A stretch of 64,000 nt of DNA from Bifidobacterium moukalabense DSM 27321 (GCF_000522505.1 NZ_AZMV01000002.1:248177-312176), one strand, 5' to 3'; shown: positions 13,184 through 23,069, counted from the first letter of the stretch. Numbers and translations are program-made. Notes: generated by a model not told the origin, from the letters alone.

Positions 13184-14566
13184 CTACAGGGCGAGCTCGT
13201 CGGCGACGACCTTGGCGAGACGTTCGCACACTTCGTCGGCCTGCTGCTGGGTTTCGGCCTCGGCCATGACACGCACGAGCGGCTCGGTGCCGGACGGGCG
13301 CAACAGCACACGGCCGGTATCCCCCAGCATCTTCTCCTCGCGTGCGACGGCGGCCTGCACCTTGGCATTGGTCTTGGCGGCCAACTTGTCGACATTCGGC
13401 ACATTGATGAGCTGCTGCGGCAACTGCGGGAAGTCGGCGGCGAGCTCCTTGAGGCTCTTGCCGGACTGCACCACCTCGTTGCACAGGGTCAGTGCGGTCA
13501 GGGTGCCGTCGCCGGTGGTGGCGAATTCACGGTTGATGACGTGGCCGGATTGTTCGCCGCCGAGCGAATAGTCGCCACGCAGCATCTCTTCAAGTACGTA
13601 ACGGTCGCCAACGTTGGTCTGCACGGTTTTGATGCCCATGGAGCGCAGGGCGAGCTTAAGCCCCAGATTGCTCATCACGGTCACCACAAGGGTATCGTGG
13701 CTGAGCTTGCCGGCATTCTTCTTGGCACGGGCCAGAATGCCCATGATCTGATCGCCGTTGACCATGTTGCCGTCCTCATCCACGGCCAGGCAGCGATCGG
13801 CGTCACCGTCGAAGGCCACGCCCATGGCGGCGTCGGAGGCCTTGACCATGGCCTGCAGTTGCTCCGGGTGGGTGGAACCGGCATTCTTGTTGATGTTGTA
13901 GCCGTCCGGCGAGGCGTTGATCACAATCACATCGGCACCTGCGCGACGCAAGGCCTCGGGAGCGACCACGGACGTGGCGCCATTGGCGCAGTCGGCCACG
14001 ATCTTCAGGCCCTTAAGCGGTTTCGGCTGGGACTTGTCAGGACCGACCGGTGCGATGGTGGAGACCAGATGGTCGATATACAGGTTGGTCGCGGTGGCGG
14101 TGTCGTGGCTTACACGGCCCACACCGGCACCGGTCGGGCGTTCCCAATCCTGACCGAGTACGGCTTCGATTTCGTCTTCCTTGGTGTCGGGCAGTTTGAA
14201 ACCGCCGCGAGCGAAGAATTTGATGCCGTTGTCGGGCATCGGATTGTGGGAGGCGGAAATCACGGCGCCCATTTCGACATTCAGCACGGAAGTCAGATAG
14301 GCGACGCCAGGGGTCGGAATGATGCCGGCATCAATCACGTCGAAACCGCCAGCGGACATGCCCGCCGACAGCGCTGCGGCAAGGAAATCACCGGAAACTC
14401 GCGTATCACGGCCAACCAGCGCACGGCGACGGCCTTCGAACTCGCCCCTGTCGCCGTTATCTCCCAGCACGCGCACCGCGGCATCGCCCAAGTCGAGCGC
14501 CAGCTGTGCGGTCAGGTCCCTGTTTGCCAATCCTCGAACGCCGTCGGTTCCGAACATACGTGGCAT
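13184..14566 (-). CDS. glmM: Phosphoglucosamine mutase
   Basis: Interconverts glucosamine-6-phosphate and glucosamine-1-phosphate on the route to UDP-GlcNAc and peptidoglycan. Domain 1 opens with FGTDGVRG; the phosphoserine loop is ISASHNPMPDNGIKFF with catalytic S106; the Mg site is AFDGDADRCLAVDE; the sugar loop is GGEQSGH; and the phosphate-binding loop LRPSGTEPLVRVM is near the C-terminus. Length 460 is normal. ATG 14566 (MPRMFGTDG) follows GAGGAC; an in-frame TTG three codons upstream is less likely. Confidence 0.97.
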   Translation of the reverse strand: MPRMFGTDGVRGLANRDLTAQLALDLGDAAVRVLGDNGDRGEFEGRRRALVGRDTRVSGDFLAAALSAGMSAGGFDVIDAGIIPTPGVAYLTSVLNVEMGAVISASHNPMPDNGIKFFARGGFKLPDTKEDEIEAVLGQDWERPTGAGVGRVSHDTATATNLYIDHLVSTIAPVGPDKSQPKPLKGLKIVADCANGATSVVAPEALRRAGADVIVINASPDGYNINKNAGSTHPEQLQAMVKASDAAMGVAFDGDADRCLAVDEDGNMVNGDQIMGILARAKKNAGKLSHDTLVVTVMSNLGLKLALRSMGIKTVQTNVGDRYVLEEMLRGDYSLGGEQSGHVINREFATTGDGTLTALTLCNEVVQSGKSLKELAADFPQLPQQLINVPNVDKLAAKTNAKVQAAVAREEKMLGDTGRVLLRPSGTEPLVRVMAEAETQQQADEVCERLAKVVADELAL

Positions 14567-14675
14567 GAGTCTCAAGTCCTCGCTATCTGAAGTTGCCTTT
14601 TCCTTGCACTATCGTACTCACCTCGCACCACCACGGCGCCGATCGTGACGAAACGTTACGGAGCACCTACGAAAG

Positions 14676-14704
14676 AAGGCGGATTCCCGGGGGAAATCCG
14701 CCTT
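14676..14704 (-). terminator. Hairpin after pepN
   Basis: AAGGCGGATT (14676-14685) and AATCCGCCTT (14695-14704) pair around a short GC loop. On the minus strand the stem is followed by CTTTCG. It lies just past the pepN stop and ahead of glmM. Confidence 0.6.
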
Positions 14705-14734
14705 CCGCTTGACTCCTGCCTGCAGGGCCGCCGT

Positions 14735-17344
14735 TTACAGGGCCGCGTTGAAGTCGCGCACCTTCAGGGTGCGGTGGGAGGCCTCCACGTTGCCGCGCAC
14801 AATGCGCTTGAGGGCATTGTCGGCGTGCTCATGGGCTTCAAGCCATGCATCGCCGAGTTCGACCAGCTTGGCGGGATCGGCATAGCCCGGGTACAGGCCT
14901 TCGAGCAGGGCCTCCGCCATGTGGAAGGTCTTGTTCTGCCAGATCCAGTCAGCCACCTCGAAGTACTTCTCGGCATATGGTTCGGCCAGATCGGCGCGCG
15001 GGGTGGAGGCGAAACCGCCTGCCACGGCCTCAAGCTGCATATTGGTCAGCTCATTGTTGTTCAGCGCTTCGTTCCAAGCCCATGCCTTGGCGTCGGCGGT
15101 ACCAGCCACCGCGCGTGCGCCGAGGGCGAATTCGCGGTTCTCGGTGGTTTCGCGCTTGGCGAGTTCCGCATCGATTTCGGCCTGGTCGATCTCGTTCACG
15201 GTGCTCAGCGCATTGATGATGGTCCAACGGAAGTTGTTGTCGATTTCAAGGCCCTTGAGCGTGACGGAACCGTCAAGCAGACCCTTCGCATTGGCCGCGA
15301 AGTCCTCATCCCCGGGCTCGCCATAGCCAAGATAGGCGGTGATGAGCTGGAACTGTTCGTCGGAACCGGCCTCGGCGGCGTTGGCCAGCTTGAATAGTTC
15401 GGCCGCCACATGTTCCACGACCGCGGCACGGTCGGCCGGAGCGGTGTAGTGCCAGACGGTGGTGCTGATCTGGGCCAATGCATAGCGGAAGGTGGTGGAT
15501 TCGTGCTCGGTGGCGAGGGCGGCCAGCGACGTGTCGATGAACTGCCTGGCCGGCAGTTCGCCATCGCGGGTCATATCCCAGAAGGCCAGCCAGATTACGG
15601 AACGGGCCAGCGCATCGTCGAAACGATACAGGTTCTCGGCGGCGAACTTCAGGGACCGCTCGTCGAAACGCAGCTTGGTGTAGGTCAGGTCATCGTCATT
15701 CACCAGGATCAGATCCGGGCGGACCTTGCCCGCGGCCGCGTCGACCACGGTGGTCTCGCCGTTGACGTCAAGCTCGAACTGTTCGGTGCGCACGATCCTG
15801 CCGGTTGCCGGATCCTCATTGTAGAAGCCGACGGCCAGGCGGTGGGCGCGCAGCACCGGATGTTCGGCGGGAGCGGACTGCCTGAGTACGAGCTGCCTGA
15901 TGGTGCCGTCCTCGTTCTCCTCCACTTCGGTGGCGATGGTGTTGATGCCTGACCGCTCAAGCCATTGGGCGCTCCATGCCTTCAGGTCGCGGCCGGAGGT
16001 GAGCTCGAGTTCGGCGAGCAGATCGGCCAGGGTGGCGTTGGAGTAGGCATGCTTGTTCAGATAGTTGTTGATGCCCTGGAAGAATTTGTCACGGCCCACA
16101 TAGAACACGAGCTGCTTCAGGACGGAAGCGCCCTTGGCGTAGGTGATGCCGTCGAAGTTCACATAGGTGTCATTGAGGTCGTTGATCGGAGCGACGATCG
16201 GATGCGTGGTGCTCAGCTGATCCTGACGCAGCGCCCAGCTCTTCTCGCCGGAACTGAAGGTGGCCCAGGCGTCCTTCCATTCGGTGGCTTCGGCGGTGGC
16301 GAGCGTGGAGGTGAACTCGGCGAAGGATTCGTTGAGCCACAGGTCATTCCACCATTTCATGGTCACGTAGTCGCCGAACCACATGTGTGCGAGCTCGTGC
16401 AATACGGTCACCACGCGGCGTTCGGCATAGGCGTCGGTCACCTTGGATTCGAACACATACTGGTCGCGGATGGTGACCATGCCGATGTTTTCCATGGCGC
16501 CTGCGTTGTATTCCGGCACGTAGATCTGGTCGTACTTGGCGTATGGGTACGGTACGCCCCAGGTCTTGGCATAGAACGCGAAGCCTCTCTTGGTGATGTC
16601 GAACAGGTAGTCGACGTCTTTGGCGAAGGCGTCGGCGAGGGCCTGGCGGCAGTACATGGCCATCGGTACGGTACGGCCGTCCTCGTTGGCGTATTCGGTG
16701 TGCCATTCGGCATATGGACCGGCGCAGATGGCGGTCAGGTAGGAGCTCATGATCGGGGTCGGCTCGAATACCCACCGGCGGGTGGTTTCGGCCTCATGAT
16801 CGCCGAGCGTGCCCTCTTGCGTTACGGCTTCGGCATCGGTCACGGAGGCGGCCGGCATGTTGGAGGTGACGATCCAGGACTTGGCCGCAAGCACGGAGAA
16901 GTCGAACACGGCCTTGAGGTCGGGCTGGTCGAATACGGCGTAGACACGGCGGGCATCCGGCACCTCGAACTGGGAGTAAAGGTAGATGTTGCCGTCGGAG
17001 GGATCGACGCTGCGATGCAGGCCTTCGCCGGTATTGGAGTACTGGCACAGGGCCTTGACGGTGACCTCGTTATGCGCTTCAAGATTCTTGAGTTCGATGC
17101 GGCTGTCGGCGAAAACGGCCGCCGGATCGAGGGTTTCGCCGTTCAGCACGACTTCGCTCACTTCGTTGGCGATCAGGTCGAGGAAGCTGCTCGAGCCCGG
17201 CTTCGCGTCGAAGGTGACGGTGGTTTCGGAGCCGAAATCCTTGGCTCCGCGGGTCAGATCAAGGCTGACCGTGTAGTGGATCGGCGCCGAAATGATGCTT
17301 TTGCGCTCTTCGGCTTCGATACGGGTGAGGTTTGCTCCTGGCAT
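14735..17344 (-). CDS. pepN: Aminopeptidase N (M1 family zinc metallopeptidase)
   Basis: Cytosolic enzyme that removes N-terminal residues from peptides and feeds amino-acid salvage. The M1 hallmarks are in order: GAMENIGMVTIRD (substrate N-terminus binding, about residue 280), VLHELAHMWFGDYVTMKWWNDLWLNESFAEF (zinc HExxH with the distal Glu 19 residues on), and a C-terminal ERAP1-like helical domain. The 869-residue length matches actinobacterial PepN. Start ATG 17344 has AAGGAG six bases upstream, which rules out an in-frame extension of ten codons. It lies downstream of rnj on the same strand, with a hairpin between them. Confidence 0.95.
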   Translation of the reverse strand: MPGANLTRIEAEERKSIISAPIHYTVSLDLTRGAKDFGSETTVTFDAKPGSSSFLDLIANEVSEVVLNGETLDPAAVFADSRIELKNLEAHNEVTVKALCQYSNTGEGLHRSVDPSDGNIYLYSQFEVPDARRVYAVFDQPDLKAVFDFSVLAAKSWIVTSNMPAASVTDAEAVTQEGTLGDHEAETTRRWVFEPTPIMSSYLTAICAGPYAEWHTEYANEDGRTVPMAMYCRQALADAFAKDVDYLFDITKRGFAFYAKTWGVPYPYAKYDQIYVPEYNAGAMENIGMVTIRDQYVFESKVTDAYAERRVVTVLHELAHMWFGDYVTMKWWNDLWLNESFAEFTSTLATAEATEWKDAWATFSSGEKSWALRQDQLSTTHPIVAPINDLNDTYVNFDGITYAKGASVLKQLVFYVGRDKFFQGINNYLNKHAYSNATLADLLAELELTSGRDLKAWSAQWLERSGINTIATEVEENEDGTIRQLVLRQSAPAEHPVLRAHRLAVGFYNEDPATGRIVRTEQFELDVNGETTVVDAAAGKVRPDLILVNDDDLTYTKLRFDERSLKFAAENLYRFDDALARSVIWLAFWDMTRDGELPARQFIDTSLAALATEHESTTFRYALAQISTTVWHYTAPADRAAVVEHVAAELFKLANAAEAGSDEQFQLITAYLGYGEPGDEDFAANAKGLLDGSVTLKGLEIDNNFRWTIINALSTVNEIDQAEIDAELAKRETTENREFALGARAVAGTADAKAWAWNEALNNNELTNMQLEAVAGGFASTPRADLAEPYAEKYFEVADWIWQNKTFHMAEALLEGLYPGYADPAKLVELGDAWLEAHEHADNALKRIVRGNVEASHRTLKVRDFNAAL

Positions 17345-17378
17345 GCCACTCCTTGTTATTGGTTGTCCGTACAACGCA

Positions 17379-17411
17379 GGCGGCGTAACCAGTTATTCCG
17401 GTTACGCCGCC
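17379..17411. terminator. Hairpin between rnj and pepN
   Basis: GGCGGCGTAACC (17379-17390) and GGTTACGCCGCC (17400-17411) pair perfectly around nine bases. No U-run follows on the minus strand, so termination of rnj would be partial or the hairpin could be a processing site. Confidence 0.55.
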
Positions 17412-17472
17412 TTGATTGTTCCGATGATTATTCAGGCTGGTTTCAGCTTACGTAAACCTTGCGTCCTAGGCG

Positions 17473-19413
17473 TTACTTGGTTGCGTTTAAGCCCATAGCG
17501 TCATCGACGTCCTGCGCGATGTCGGCCACGACCGGCACGATCATCGGCTTGCGATGCAGCTGACGGGCCACCCAGCCACCAAGCGTACGGCGCATGATCT
17601 GCTGCAGCTTGTACGTATCGTTGGTACCGGTCATCATGGCATCCCGCAGCTGCTCGACGATCTGGTGGCGCACCTTGTCGAATTCGCTTTCGTCCTCGGC
17701 AACGGCGTTGAGATAGATCTTCGGTCCTGCAATCACATCGGCGGTTTCGGTGTCGACGACCACGAAACTGGACACGAATCCTTCGGTGCCGAGAATACGA
17801 CGCTTCTCAAGCTCCTCATCCGTGAGTTCACCGACGGAATCGCCATCCACATACACGTAGCCGCACGGTACGGAACCGACGACGGCGGCCTGACCATGGT
17901 ACAGATCGACGACGTCGCCGTCCTCAGCCAGCACGACGTTCTGCGGATCGACGCCGGTCTTGACGGCGATCATGCCGTTGGCCACCAGATGACGGTTCTC
18001 ACCGTGGATCGGCATGGCGCACTTCGGCTTGACGATGTTGTACATGTACAGCAGCTCGCCCTCGTTGCAATGGCCGGAGACGTGCACGGCCGCATTATCG
18101 CGGTTGACCACGCGCGCGCCCAACTGCACGAGCTTGTTGATGACCTTGTAGACTTCGTGCTCGTTGCCCGGAATCAGGGAGCTGGCCAGAATCACCGTAT
18201 CGAATTCGTTGATGGTGATGTCGCGGTGGTTGCCATCGGCGATGCGCCCGAGGGCGGCCATCGGCTCGCCCTGGGAGCCGGTGCACATGTAGACGAGCTT
18301 GTCATCCTGCACGTCATGGGACTGCTTCAGGTCGATGACGGTGTCTTCCGGCAGACGCAGGTAGCCCAGATCGGCCGCGATGGACATGTTGCGCACCATG
18401 GAGCGGCCGACGAATACGACCTTGCGGCCGTACTTGTGGGCGGCGTCGACGACCTGTTGCACGCGGTGCACATGGCTGGAGAAGCTGGCTACGATGATCT
18501 TGCGGGTGGCCTGCGCGAACGCCTGGTCGAGGGCCGGGCCGATGGAGGTCTCCGGCTTGACGAAGCCCGGCACCTCGGCATTGGTGGAGTCCATCATCAA
18601 CAGGTCCACGCCCTTTTCGCCAAGCTTGCCGAATTCCACCAGATCGGTGATGCGGTGGTCAAGCGGCAGCTGGTCGAGTTTGATGTCGCCGGTGTCGATC
18701 AGGGAGCCGGCCGGGGTCTGCACGAACACGGCCAAAGCATCCGGGATGGAGTGGGTCACGTTCACGAACTCGAGGTTGTACGGGCCCACCTTGAGCTTGT
18801 CGCGGCCCGTGACCTCGACGAGCGTCGGATTGATGTGGTGCTCCTTGCACTTGGCCTCCGCAAAGGCGAGCGTGAGCTTGGAGCCGATCAGCGGAATGTC
18901 CGGACGCAGCTTGAGCAGGTACGGTACGCCGCCGATGTGGTCTTCATGGCCATGGGTGAGCACCAGGGCCTCGACCTTGTCAAGACGATCCTTGATGTAG
19001 TGGAAATCGGGCAGGATCAGATCCACGCCCGGCTGCTCCTCTTCCGGGAACAGCACGCCGCAGTCAATGAGCAGCAGGTGACCGTTGTATTCGATCACGT
19101 TCATGTTGCGGCCGATCTCGCCCAGGCCGCCCAGCGGTACGATGCGCATGGAGCCCTTGCGATACTTCGGCGGGGCGATCAGCACGGAATCCTGCTGAGG
19201 CGCGGTGGTCTGCGGTGCCGGACGGGTGGAGCGGCGATTGCCCGCAGAACGGGTGCCGGTGCCTTTGCCACGGCCGGTACCGTTGGCGTTGCGAGTGCGG
19301 CTAGAGGATTTGCGCGTGGTCGCGCCCTCCTTCTTCGCCGCGGAATCAGTGTGCTTGGCAGCCTTGCTGCCACGCTTGTGCGTTGTCTTTTTCTTGGTTT
19401 CTTCTGTAGCCAT
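17473..19413 (-). CDS. rnj: Ribonuclease J
   Basis: Metallo-beta-lactamase/beta-CASP ribonuclease with 5'-3' exonuclease and endonuclease activity, used for mRNA decay and rRNA processing. The metal motif is LTHGHEDHIGG, followed by the beta-CASP block with STNAEVPGF, and later HVSGHCNEGELLYMYNIVKPK. The 646 residues include a lysine/arginine-rich disordered N-terminus of about 75 residues (TKKKTTHKRGSKAAKH onward), common in actinobacterial RNase J. The start at 19413 has only a close AGGAA site. dapA lies just upstream on the same strand, an arrangement often kept in actinobacteria. Confidence 0.95.
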   Translation of the reverse strand: MATEETKKKTTHKRGSKAAKHTDSAAKKEGATTRKSSSRTRNANGTGRGKGTGTRSAGNRRSTRPAPQTTAPQQDSVLIAPPKYRKGSMRIVPLGGLGEIGRNMNVIEYNGHLLLIDCGVLFPEEEQPGVDLILPDFHYIKDRLDKVEALVLTHGHEDHIGGVPYLLKLRPDIPLIGSKLTLAFAEAKCKEHHINPTLVEVTGRDKLKVGPYNLEFVNVTHSIPDALAVFVQTPAGSLIDTGDIKLDQLPLDHRITDLVEFGKLGEKGVDLLMMDSTNAEVPGFVKPETSIGPALDQAFAQATRKIIVASFSSHVHRVQQVVDAAHKYGRKVVFVGRSMVRNMSIAADLGYLRLPEDTVIDLKQSHDVQDDKLVYMCTGSQGEPMAALGRIADGNHRDITINEFDTVILASSLIPGNEHEVYKVINKLVQLGARVVNRDNAAVHVSGHCNEGELLYMYNIVKPKCAMPIHGENRHLVANGMIAVKTGVDPQNVVLAEDGDVVDLYHGQAAVVGSVPCGYVYVDGDSVGELTDEELEKRRILGTEGFVSSFVVVDTETADVIAGPKIYLNAVAEDESEFDKVRHQIVEQLRDAMMTGTNDTYKLQQIMRRTLGGWVARQLHRKPMIVPVVADIAQDVDDAMGLNATK

Positions 19414-19533
19414 TTCCTAGTTGGATTTCTGTTACTAATTGTTCCCGCCTATGCGGGAACGAGGAATGATGGGGCCCGCGCCTACTGCGACTGGCGCAGC
19501 TTCTGCAGGCCATTGCTCGCAATCATCTTCGTT

Positions 19534-20439
19534 CTACAGCAGGCCGGAGGCGCGCATGCCTGCCTCGGCACGTTCGATTTCGGCCTCGCCCGGCCCGACG
19601 TTCGGCAGACGCATGGTGGTGTCGTCAAGAACACCGCGCACCTTCAATGAGGCCTTGGCCATGACGGCCTGGAAGCCATTGCCGTTCATGGATTCGACAA
19701 GCGGAGCGAGCTGCACGGCAAGACGCTGTGCCTCGTGGATGTCGCCACGGTCGAAGGCGTTGGCAAGATCACGCATCGGGCCGGCGGCCGCGTGCGCGAT
19801 CACGGAGATGATGCCGACCGCACCGACGGAAAGGAACGGCAGGAACAGGCCGTCATCGCCGGAATACCAGGTCAGACCGGTTTCCATGCGCTTACGGACG
19901 GCTCCTGCGATGTCGCCGGTGGCGTCCTTCACCGCCTTGACATGATCGAGTTCGGCAAGGCGACGATAGGTTTCCAGCTGGATGTGCAGACCGGTACGGC
20001 CCGGCACATCGTAGACGATGATCGGCTTGTCGGCCGAATCGTTGACCGCCTTGTAATGGCGGTACACACCCTCCTGGGAGGGACGGGAGTAGTACGGGGC
20101 GACCACGAGCACCGCGTCGGCGCCCGCCTCCTGCGTCTGCTCCACCATACGCACGGTGTGTGCGGTGTCGTTGGAACCCGCACCGGAGATGACCGGCACG
20201 TCCACGACCTCCTTGACGGCCTGGACCAGCTCGACCTTCTCCTCCATGTGGGTGGTCGGCGATTCGCCGGTGGTGCCGTTGACCACGAGACCGTCGGCGC
20301 CGTCGGCCACGAGCTGCTTCGCAAGCTTGCGCGCGGCTTCGAAATCAACGGAGCCATCGGCCTTCATGGGAGTGACCATGGCCGGGAGAATTCGTCCGAA
20401 AGGAGCGGGATCAAGAAGATGCATCGTACCGTCAGTCAT
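19534..20439 (-). CDS. dapA: 4-hydroxy-tetrahydrodipicolinate synthase
   Basis: Condenses pyruvate with aspartate semialdehyde in the first committed step of lysine synthesis. The Schiff-base lysine sits in HVKAVKDATGD and the catalytic tyrosine in IIVYDVPGRTG; the TTGESPTT block binds the substrate. The reading frame stays open another 49 codons upstream, but that part is Cys-rich and unlike the family, so the start is set at 20439 (MTDGTMHLLDPAPFGRILPAMVTPM), giving 301 residues. A weak GGAAC precedes it; the Met four codons on is an alternative. dapB is at 35198 and not linked. Confidence 0.94.
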   Translation of the reverse strand: MTDGTMHLLDPAPFGRILPAMVTPMKADGSVDFEAARKLAKQLVADGADGLVVNGTTGESPTTHMEEKVELVQAVKEVVDVPVISGAGSNDTAHTVRMVEQTQEAGADAVLVVAPYYSRPSQEGVYRHYKAVNDSADKPIIVYDVPGRTGLHIQLETYRRLAELDHVKAVKDATGDIAGAVRKRMETGLTWYSGDDGLFLPFLSVGAVGIISVIAHAAAGPMRDLANAFDRGDIHEAQRLAVQLAPLVESMNGNGFQAVMAKASLKVRGVLDDTTMRLPNVGPGEAEIERAEAGMRASGLL

Positions 20440-20646
20440 ATGTTCCACGGTACTTCGCGCCACGGACTCGAGGGGCGCCGATACGCAACAAGCGTCACAT
20501 TCCGGGAAGACGCATTCGGGTTCATCGTCAACGATGGCAACGTTGGCGCCCATGACACTCCCTCTTGGTACCACGCATGCCGACATCCCTGATAGCTTGT
20601 CCGGATTGAGACCTTTGCAACTTGCGTTTCAGACCTTATGCGCGTT

Positions 20647-21948
20647 TTATGACCTGATCGAACGCGAAGCGCTATCTTCGGAAGGCCTACCGGCGAGAAC
20701 GGCGACAACGCATTGCAGGAACGCTATGAAAGTGAACAGGGCAAGCGACGCCTGGCATCCGCCCGTAAGCTGTACGATCACGCCGAACGTCAGCGGGCCC
20801 ATTGCCGCGATCAGATAGCCGAGCGATTGCGCAATGCCGGAAAGCACAACGGTTTCGGCGCCGTTTCGGCCACGCATGGCGATCAACGCGAGCGCCACGA
20901 CCAGCGCCGATCCCTGCGCGCAGCCGCCGATGATCGACCATACGATCATGGCCTTCGGGAACAGCAGCATGCCGAGGCCCGCGATGAGCATGGGAATGCT
21001 GGACGCAAGCGCGGCGCAGACCTGGCTGCCGTGTACGTTCATCAGTTTGGGAATGAGCAGGCCTGCGAATATGCCGATGCCTTGGAATATGAACAGGTGC
21101 ACGCCGGCCACGGATGTGTCGAATCCTGCGGACGTGGAGACCCGGGGCATCCAGTTCGACATGGTGTAGAAGGCGGATGACTGCAATCCCATGAACAGGG
21201 TTACGTACCATGTCATGGGGCGGCTCAGCACGCGCAGGAACATGCCATTGGATGAGGTGCGCGGGTCCGCGGGTTCGGAGACATCACCGATTCGTTCCGG
21301 CTTCCGGACGGCCTGCGTGGATCGCATGACATTACGATTATGCACAATGCGCAAGAGCCACAATGCCGCAACCATCAGAGACGGAATCGACCAGAAGAAC
21401 AGCGATTCCCGCCAATCGCCCAACATCTGTGCAAGAGGCACGGCAACCAATCCGGCGGTGGCCGAGCCGGCGGTGATGCAGCCGGAGTAGACTCCGGTGG
21501 CCATCGCAACATGGCTGGCATAATCGCGTTTGGCGATCACCGGTACGAGCACGTTGCCGACGGCGATCGAGGAGGCGAAAATCACCGTACCCAGCCAAAT
21601 GCCGACGTTGCCGCAGTAGGAGCGTACGAAATCGCCGAAAGCGATGCACAGAAGCGCCAGCAGCACCGACCAGTCGATGCCGATCCTGCGTTCGATGAAC
21701 GTTACCAGCGGGCTCACCGCGGCGAAGGCGATCAGCGGTATCGACGTGAGAACGCCTTGCACGCTTTCGCCCCAGGAAAGGTCGGTGCCGATCTGTTCGA
21801 GAAGCGGTCCGACCGCGGTGATGGACGGTCGCAGGTTCAACGCCACTAGGAACACCAGCGCCGCCCACAGGCCGGTGGAAGGCATGTCGCATCGCCACGG
21901 GACTCCACCGCGAACCATATTCGGCCTAACGTCGTTCCTTGCGTTCAT
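20647..21948 (-). CDS. MFS transporter of the CynX/NimT type
   Basis: A 433-residue transporter with about twelve hydrophobic helices. The opening LWAALVFLVALNLRPSITAVGPLLEQI is the usual first helix of the cyanate-permease-like (CynX/NimT) branch of the major facilitator superfamily, whose members move small polar anions or export drugs. It lies 51 bases downstream of the RpiR-type regulator on the same strand, so the two are likely co-transcribed and divergent from the ureide genes. An attractive but unproved role is uptake or export of a ureide pathway acid. AAGGGAGAG before ATG 21948 supports the start. Confidence 0.75.
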   Translation of the reverse strand: MNARNDVRPNMVRGGVPWRCDMPSTGLWAALVFLVALNLRPSITAVGPLLEQIGTDLSWGESVQGVLTSIPLIAFAAVSPLVTFIERRIGIDWSVLLALLCIAFGDFVRSYCGNVGIWLGTVIFASSIAVGNVLVPVIAKRDYASHVAMATGVYSGCITAGSATAGLVAVPLAQMLGDWRESLFFWSIPSLMVAALWLLRIVHNRNVMRSTQAVRKPERIGDVSEPADPRTSSNGMFLRVLSRPMTWYVTLFMGLQSSAFYTMSNWMPRVSTSAGFDTSVAGVHLFIFQGIGIFAGLLIPKLMNVHGSQVCAALASSIPMLIAGLGMLLFPKAMIVWSIIGGCAQGSALVVALALIAMRGRNGAETVVLSGIAQSLGYLIAAMGPLTFGVIVQLTGGCQASLALFTFIAFLQCVVAVLAGRPSEDSASRSIRS

Positions 21949-21999
21949 AAGTTCTCTCTCCCTTTTGCAACAATATGTTTCCGATTCGGCATTGACCGC

Positions 22000-22944
22000 T
22001 CAGCAGCCTTCGAGCTCGCCGATGTCGCTGAAATATCCGTTGATCCTTTCGATGCGCCCTGATACTTCGCCCGCTTCGGCCAGGCGCTCCCCCACCTCGT
22101 CGGCAAGTAACGCCACGAATGCGAACGCAGCGGTGAAGCTCGACAGCAGGTGGGAATTCAGGTCCACTTCGAAGAGGGTCACGTTACGTCCGACCAGCGC
22201 GGATTTTACCGAAACATCGCCGATCACCACCACGTTAACGCCGCGTTCCAGCAGAACATCAACCAAACGTGGGAAGAAGACCGGACGCCTACGCACGCCG
22301 ACAACCACCACAACGTCCTGCGAGGTGAGATCGGCTATTTCCTCCGCGACGCTTTGCCCCGGATGCGGCAGAATGTCGACGTTCCCACGCAGCTGCAGCA
22401 GCTGTTCACGCAGGTGCAGCGCCACCGGATAGCTGTTGCGGAACCCAATCACCGCGATGCGGGAAGCCTTTGCCATGGCTTGGCACACGCATTCCAGCCG
22501 ACCACGGTCGATTCCCTCGAACGTATGGCGCAGGCTTTCCTCATCCCTGCGAAGATGGTCGTCAAGAAGGTCGTCGCACTGTTCGGTTCTCGCGATTTCC
22601 GGAGCGCCGGGCTGGTGCATGCGGCGTACGTCACGCCTGAATTCCCCTGCATTCGCGTAGCCAAGCTTGCGGTACAGACGGCTGAGCGTGGGCTGGGAGA
22701 CGCCGCTTAGCTGCGAAAGCTCCACGGAATTGCACACCAGAACATCGGTGAGATGCCCAAGAATGTATTGTGCGGCCTCCCGTTCCGTCGCGGTCAACGT
22801 TTCATAGGATTCGCGGATGCGCGACACGAGACCTCGCCCTGCGCCGCCCCCGTTCTCCCCGATGCCGGAGATCAGCGCGCTCCCGATGCCCCCGGTGTTT
22901 TCGTCACCGCCGGCATTTTGTGAAACAAAAATTTCAGCTGTCAT
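22000..22944 (-). CDS. MurR/RpiR family transcriptional regulator
   Basis: A 314-residue regulator. Residues about 40-115 form the RpiR helix-turn-helix (LTATEREAAQYILGHL then VELSQLSGVSQPTLSRLYRKLGY), and about 135-270 form a SIS domain (ASRIAVIGFRNSYPVALHLREQL, VVVVGVRRRP). SIS domains normally bind phosphosugars, but RpiR proteins also control ureide and purine genes in other bacteria. It is divergent from the pucG-like operon. AAAGGAAG stands nine bases before ATG 22944. A TGAAA-N6-TTTCA palindrome covers codons 3-8 (22921-22936), which suggests autoregulation. The first 35 residues are Gly/Asn-rich and probably disordered. Confidence 0.88.
   Translation of the reverse strand: MTAEIFVSQNAGGDENTGGIGSALISGIGENGGGAGRGLVSRIRESYETLTATEREAAQYILGHLTDVLVCNSVELSQLSGVSQPTLSRLYRKLGYANAGEFRRDVRRMHQPGAPEIARTEQCDDLLDDHLRRDEESLRHTFEGIDRGRLECVCQAMAKASRIAVIGFRNSYPVALHLREQLLQLRGNVDILPHPGQSVAEEIADLTSQDVVVVVGVRRRPVFFPRLVDVLLERGVNVVVIGDVSVKSALVGRNVTLFEVDLNSHLLSSFTAAFAFVALLADEVGERLAEAGEVSGRIERINGYFSDIGELEGC
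22921..22936. promoter_or_regulatory. Candidate operator of the RpiR regulator
   Basis: TGAAACAAAAATTTCA: arms TGAAA and TTTCA with six bases between. It overlaps the first codons of the regulator gene, and its geometry matches the site at 28937-28954 in front of the permease. Confidence 0.55.
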
Positions 22945-23057
22945 ACCGTCTATCTTCCTTTAATTTATTTTTCCCGTCAACAGCATATCGTCTTTCGGCC
23001 AGAACAGCTGTAATTCCAAGTGTTGCCGACGCTTCCGTAAACAATCGTTAACGTGAA

Positions 23058-23069
23058 TGAAAAATTTCA
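23058..23069. promoter_or_regulatory. Second palindrome in the divergent promoter region
   Basis: TGAAAAATTTCA has the same arms as the candidate operator but only two bases between them. It lies in the 226-base region between the regulator and the pucG-like gene, about 100 bases before the latter. No clear sigma-A promoter could be assigned there. Confidence 0.35.

Noticed and set aside
15965-17455. A 496-codon open frame on the plus strand across pepN
   Set aside because: It is the antisense shadow of pepN in a GC-rich genome. The minus-strand product has all M1 peptidase motifs and a ribosome site.
17554-19650. A 698-codon plus-strand frame across rnj and the dapA end
   Set aside because: Rich in His/Val/Asp with no domain, and fully antisense to the clear RNase J gene.
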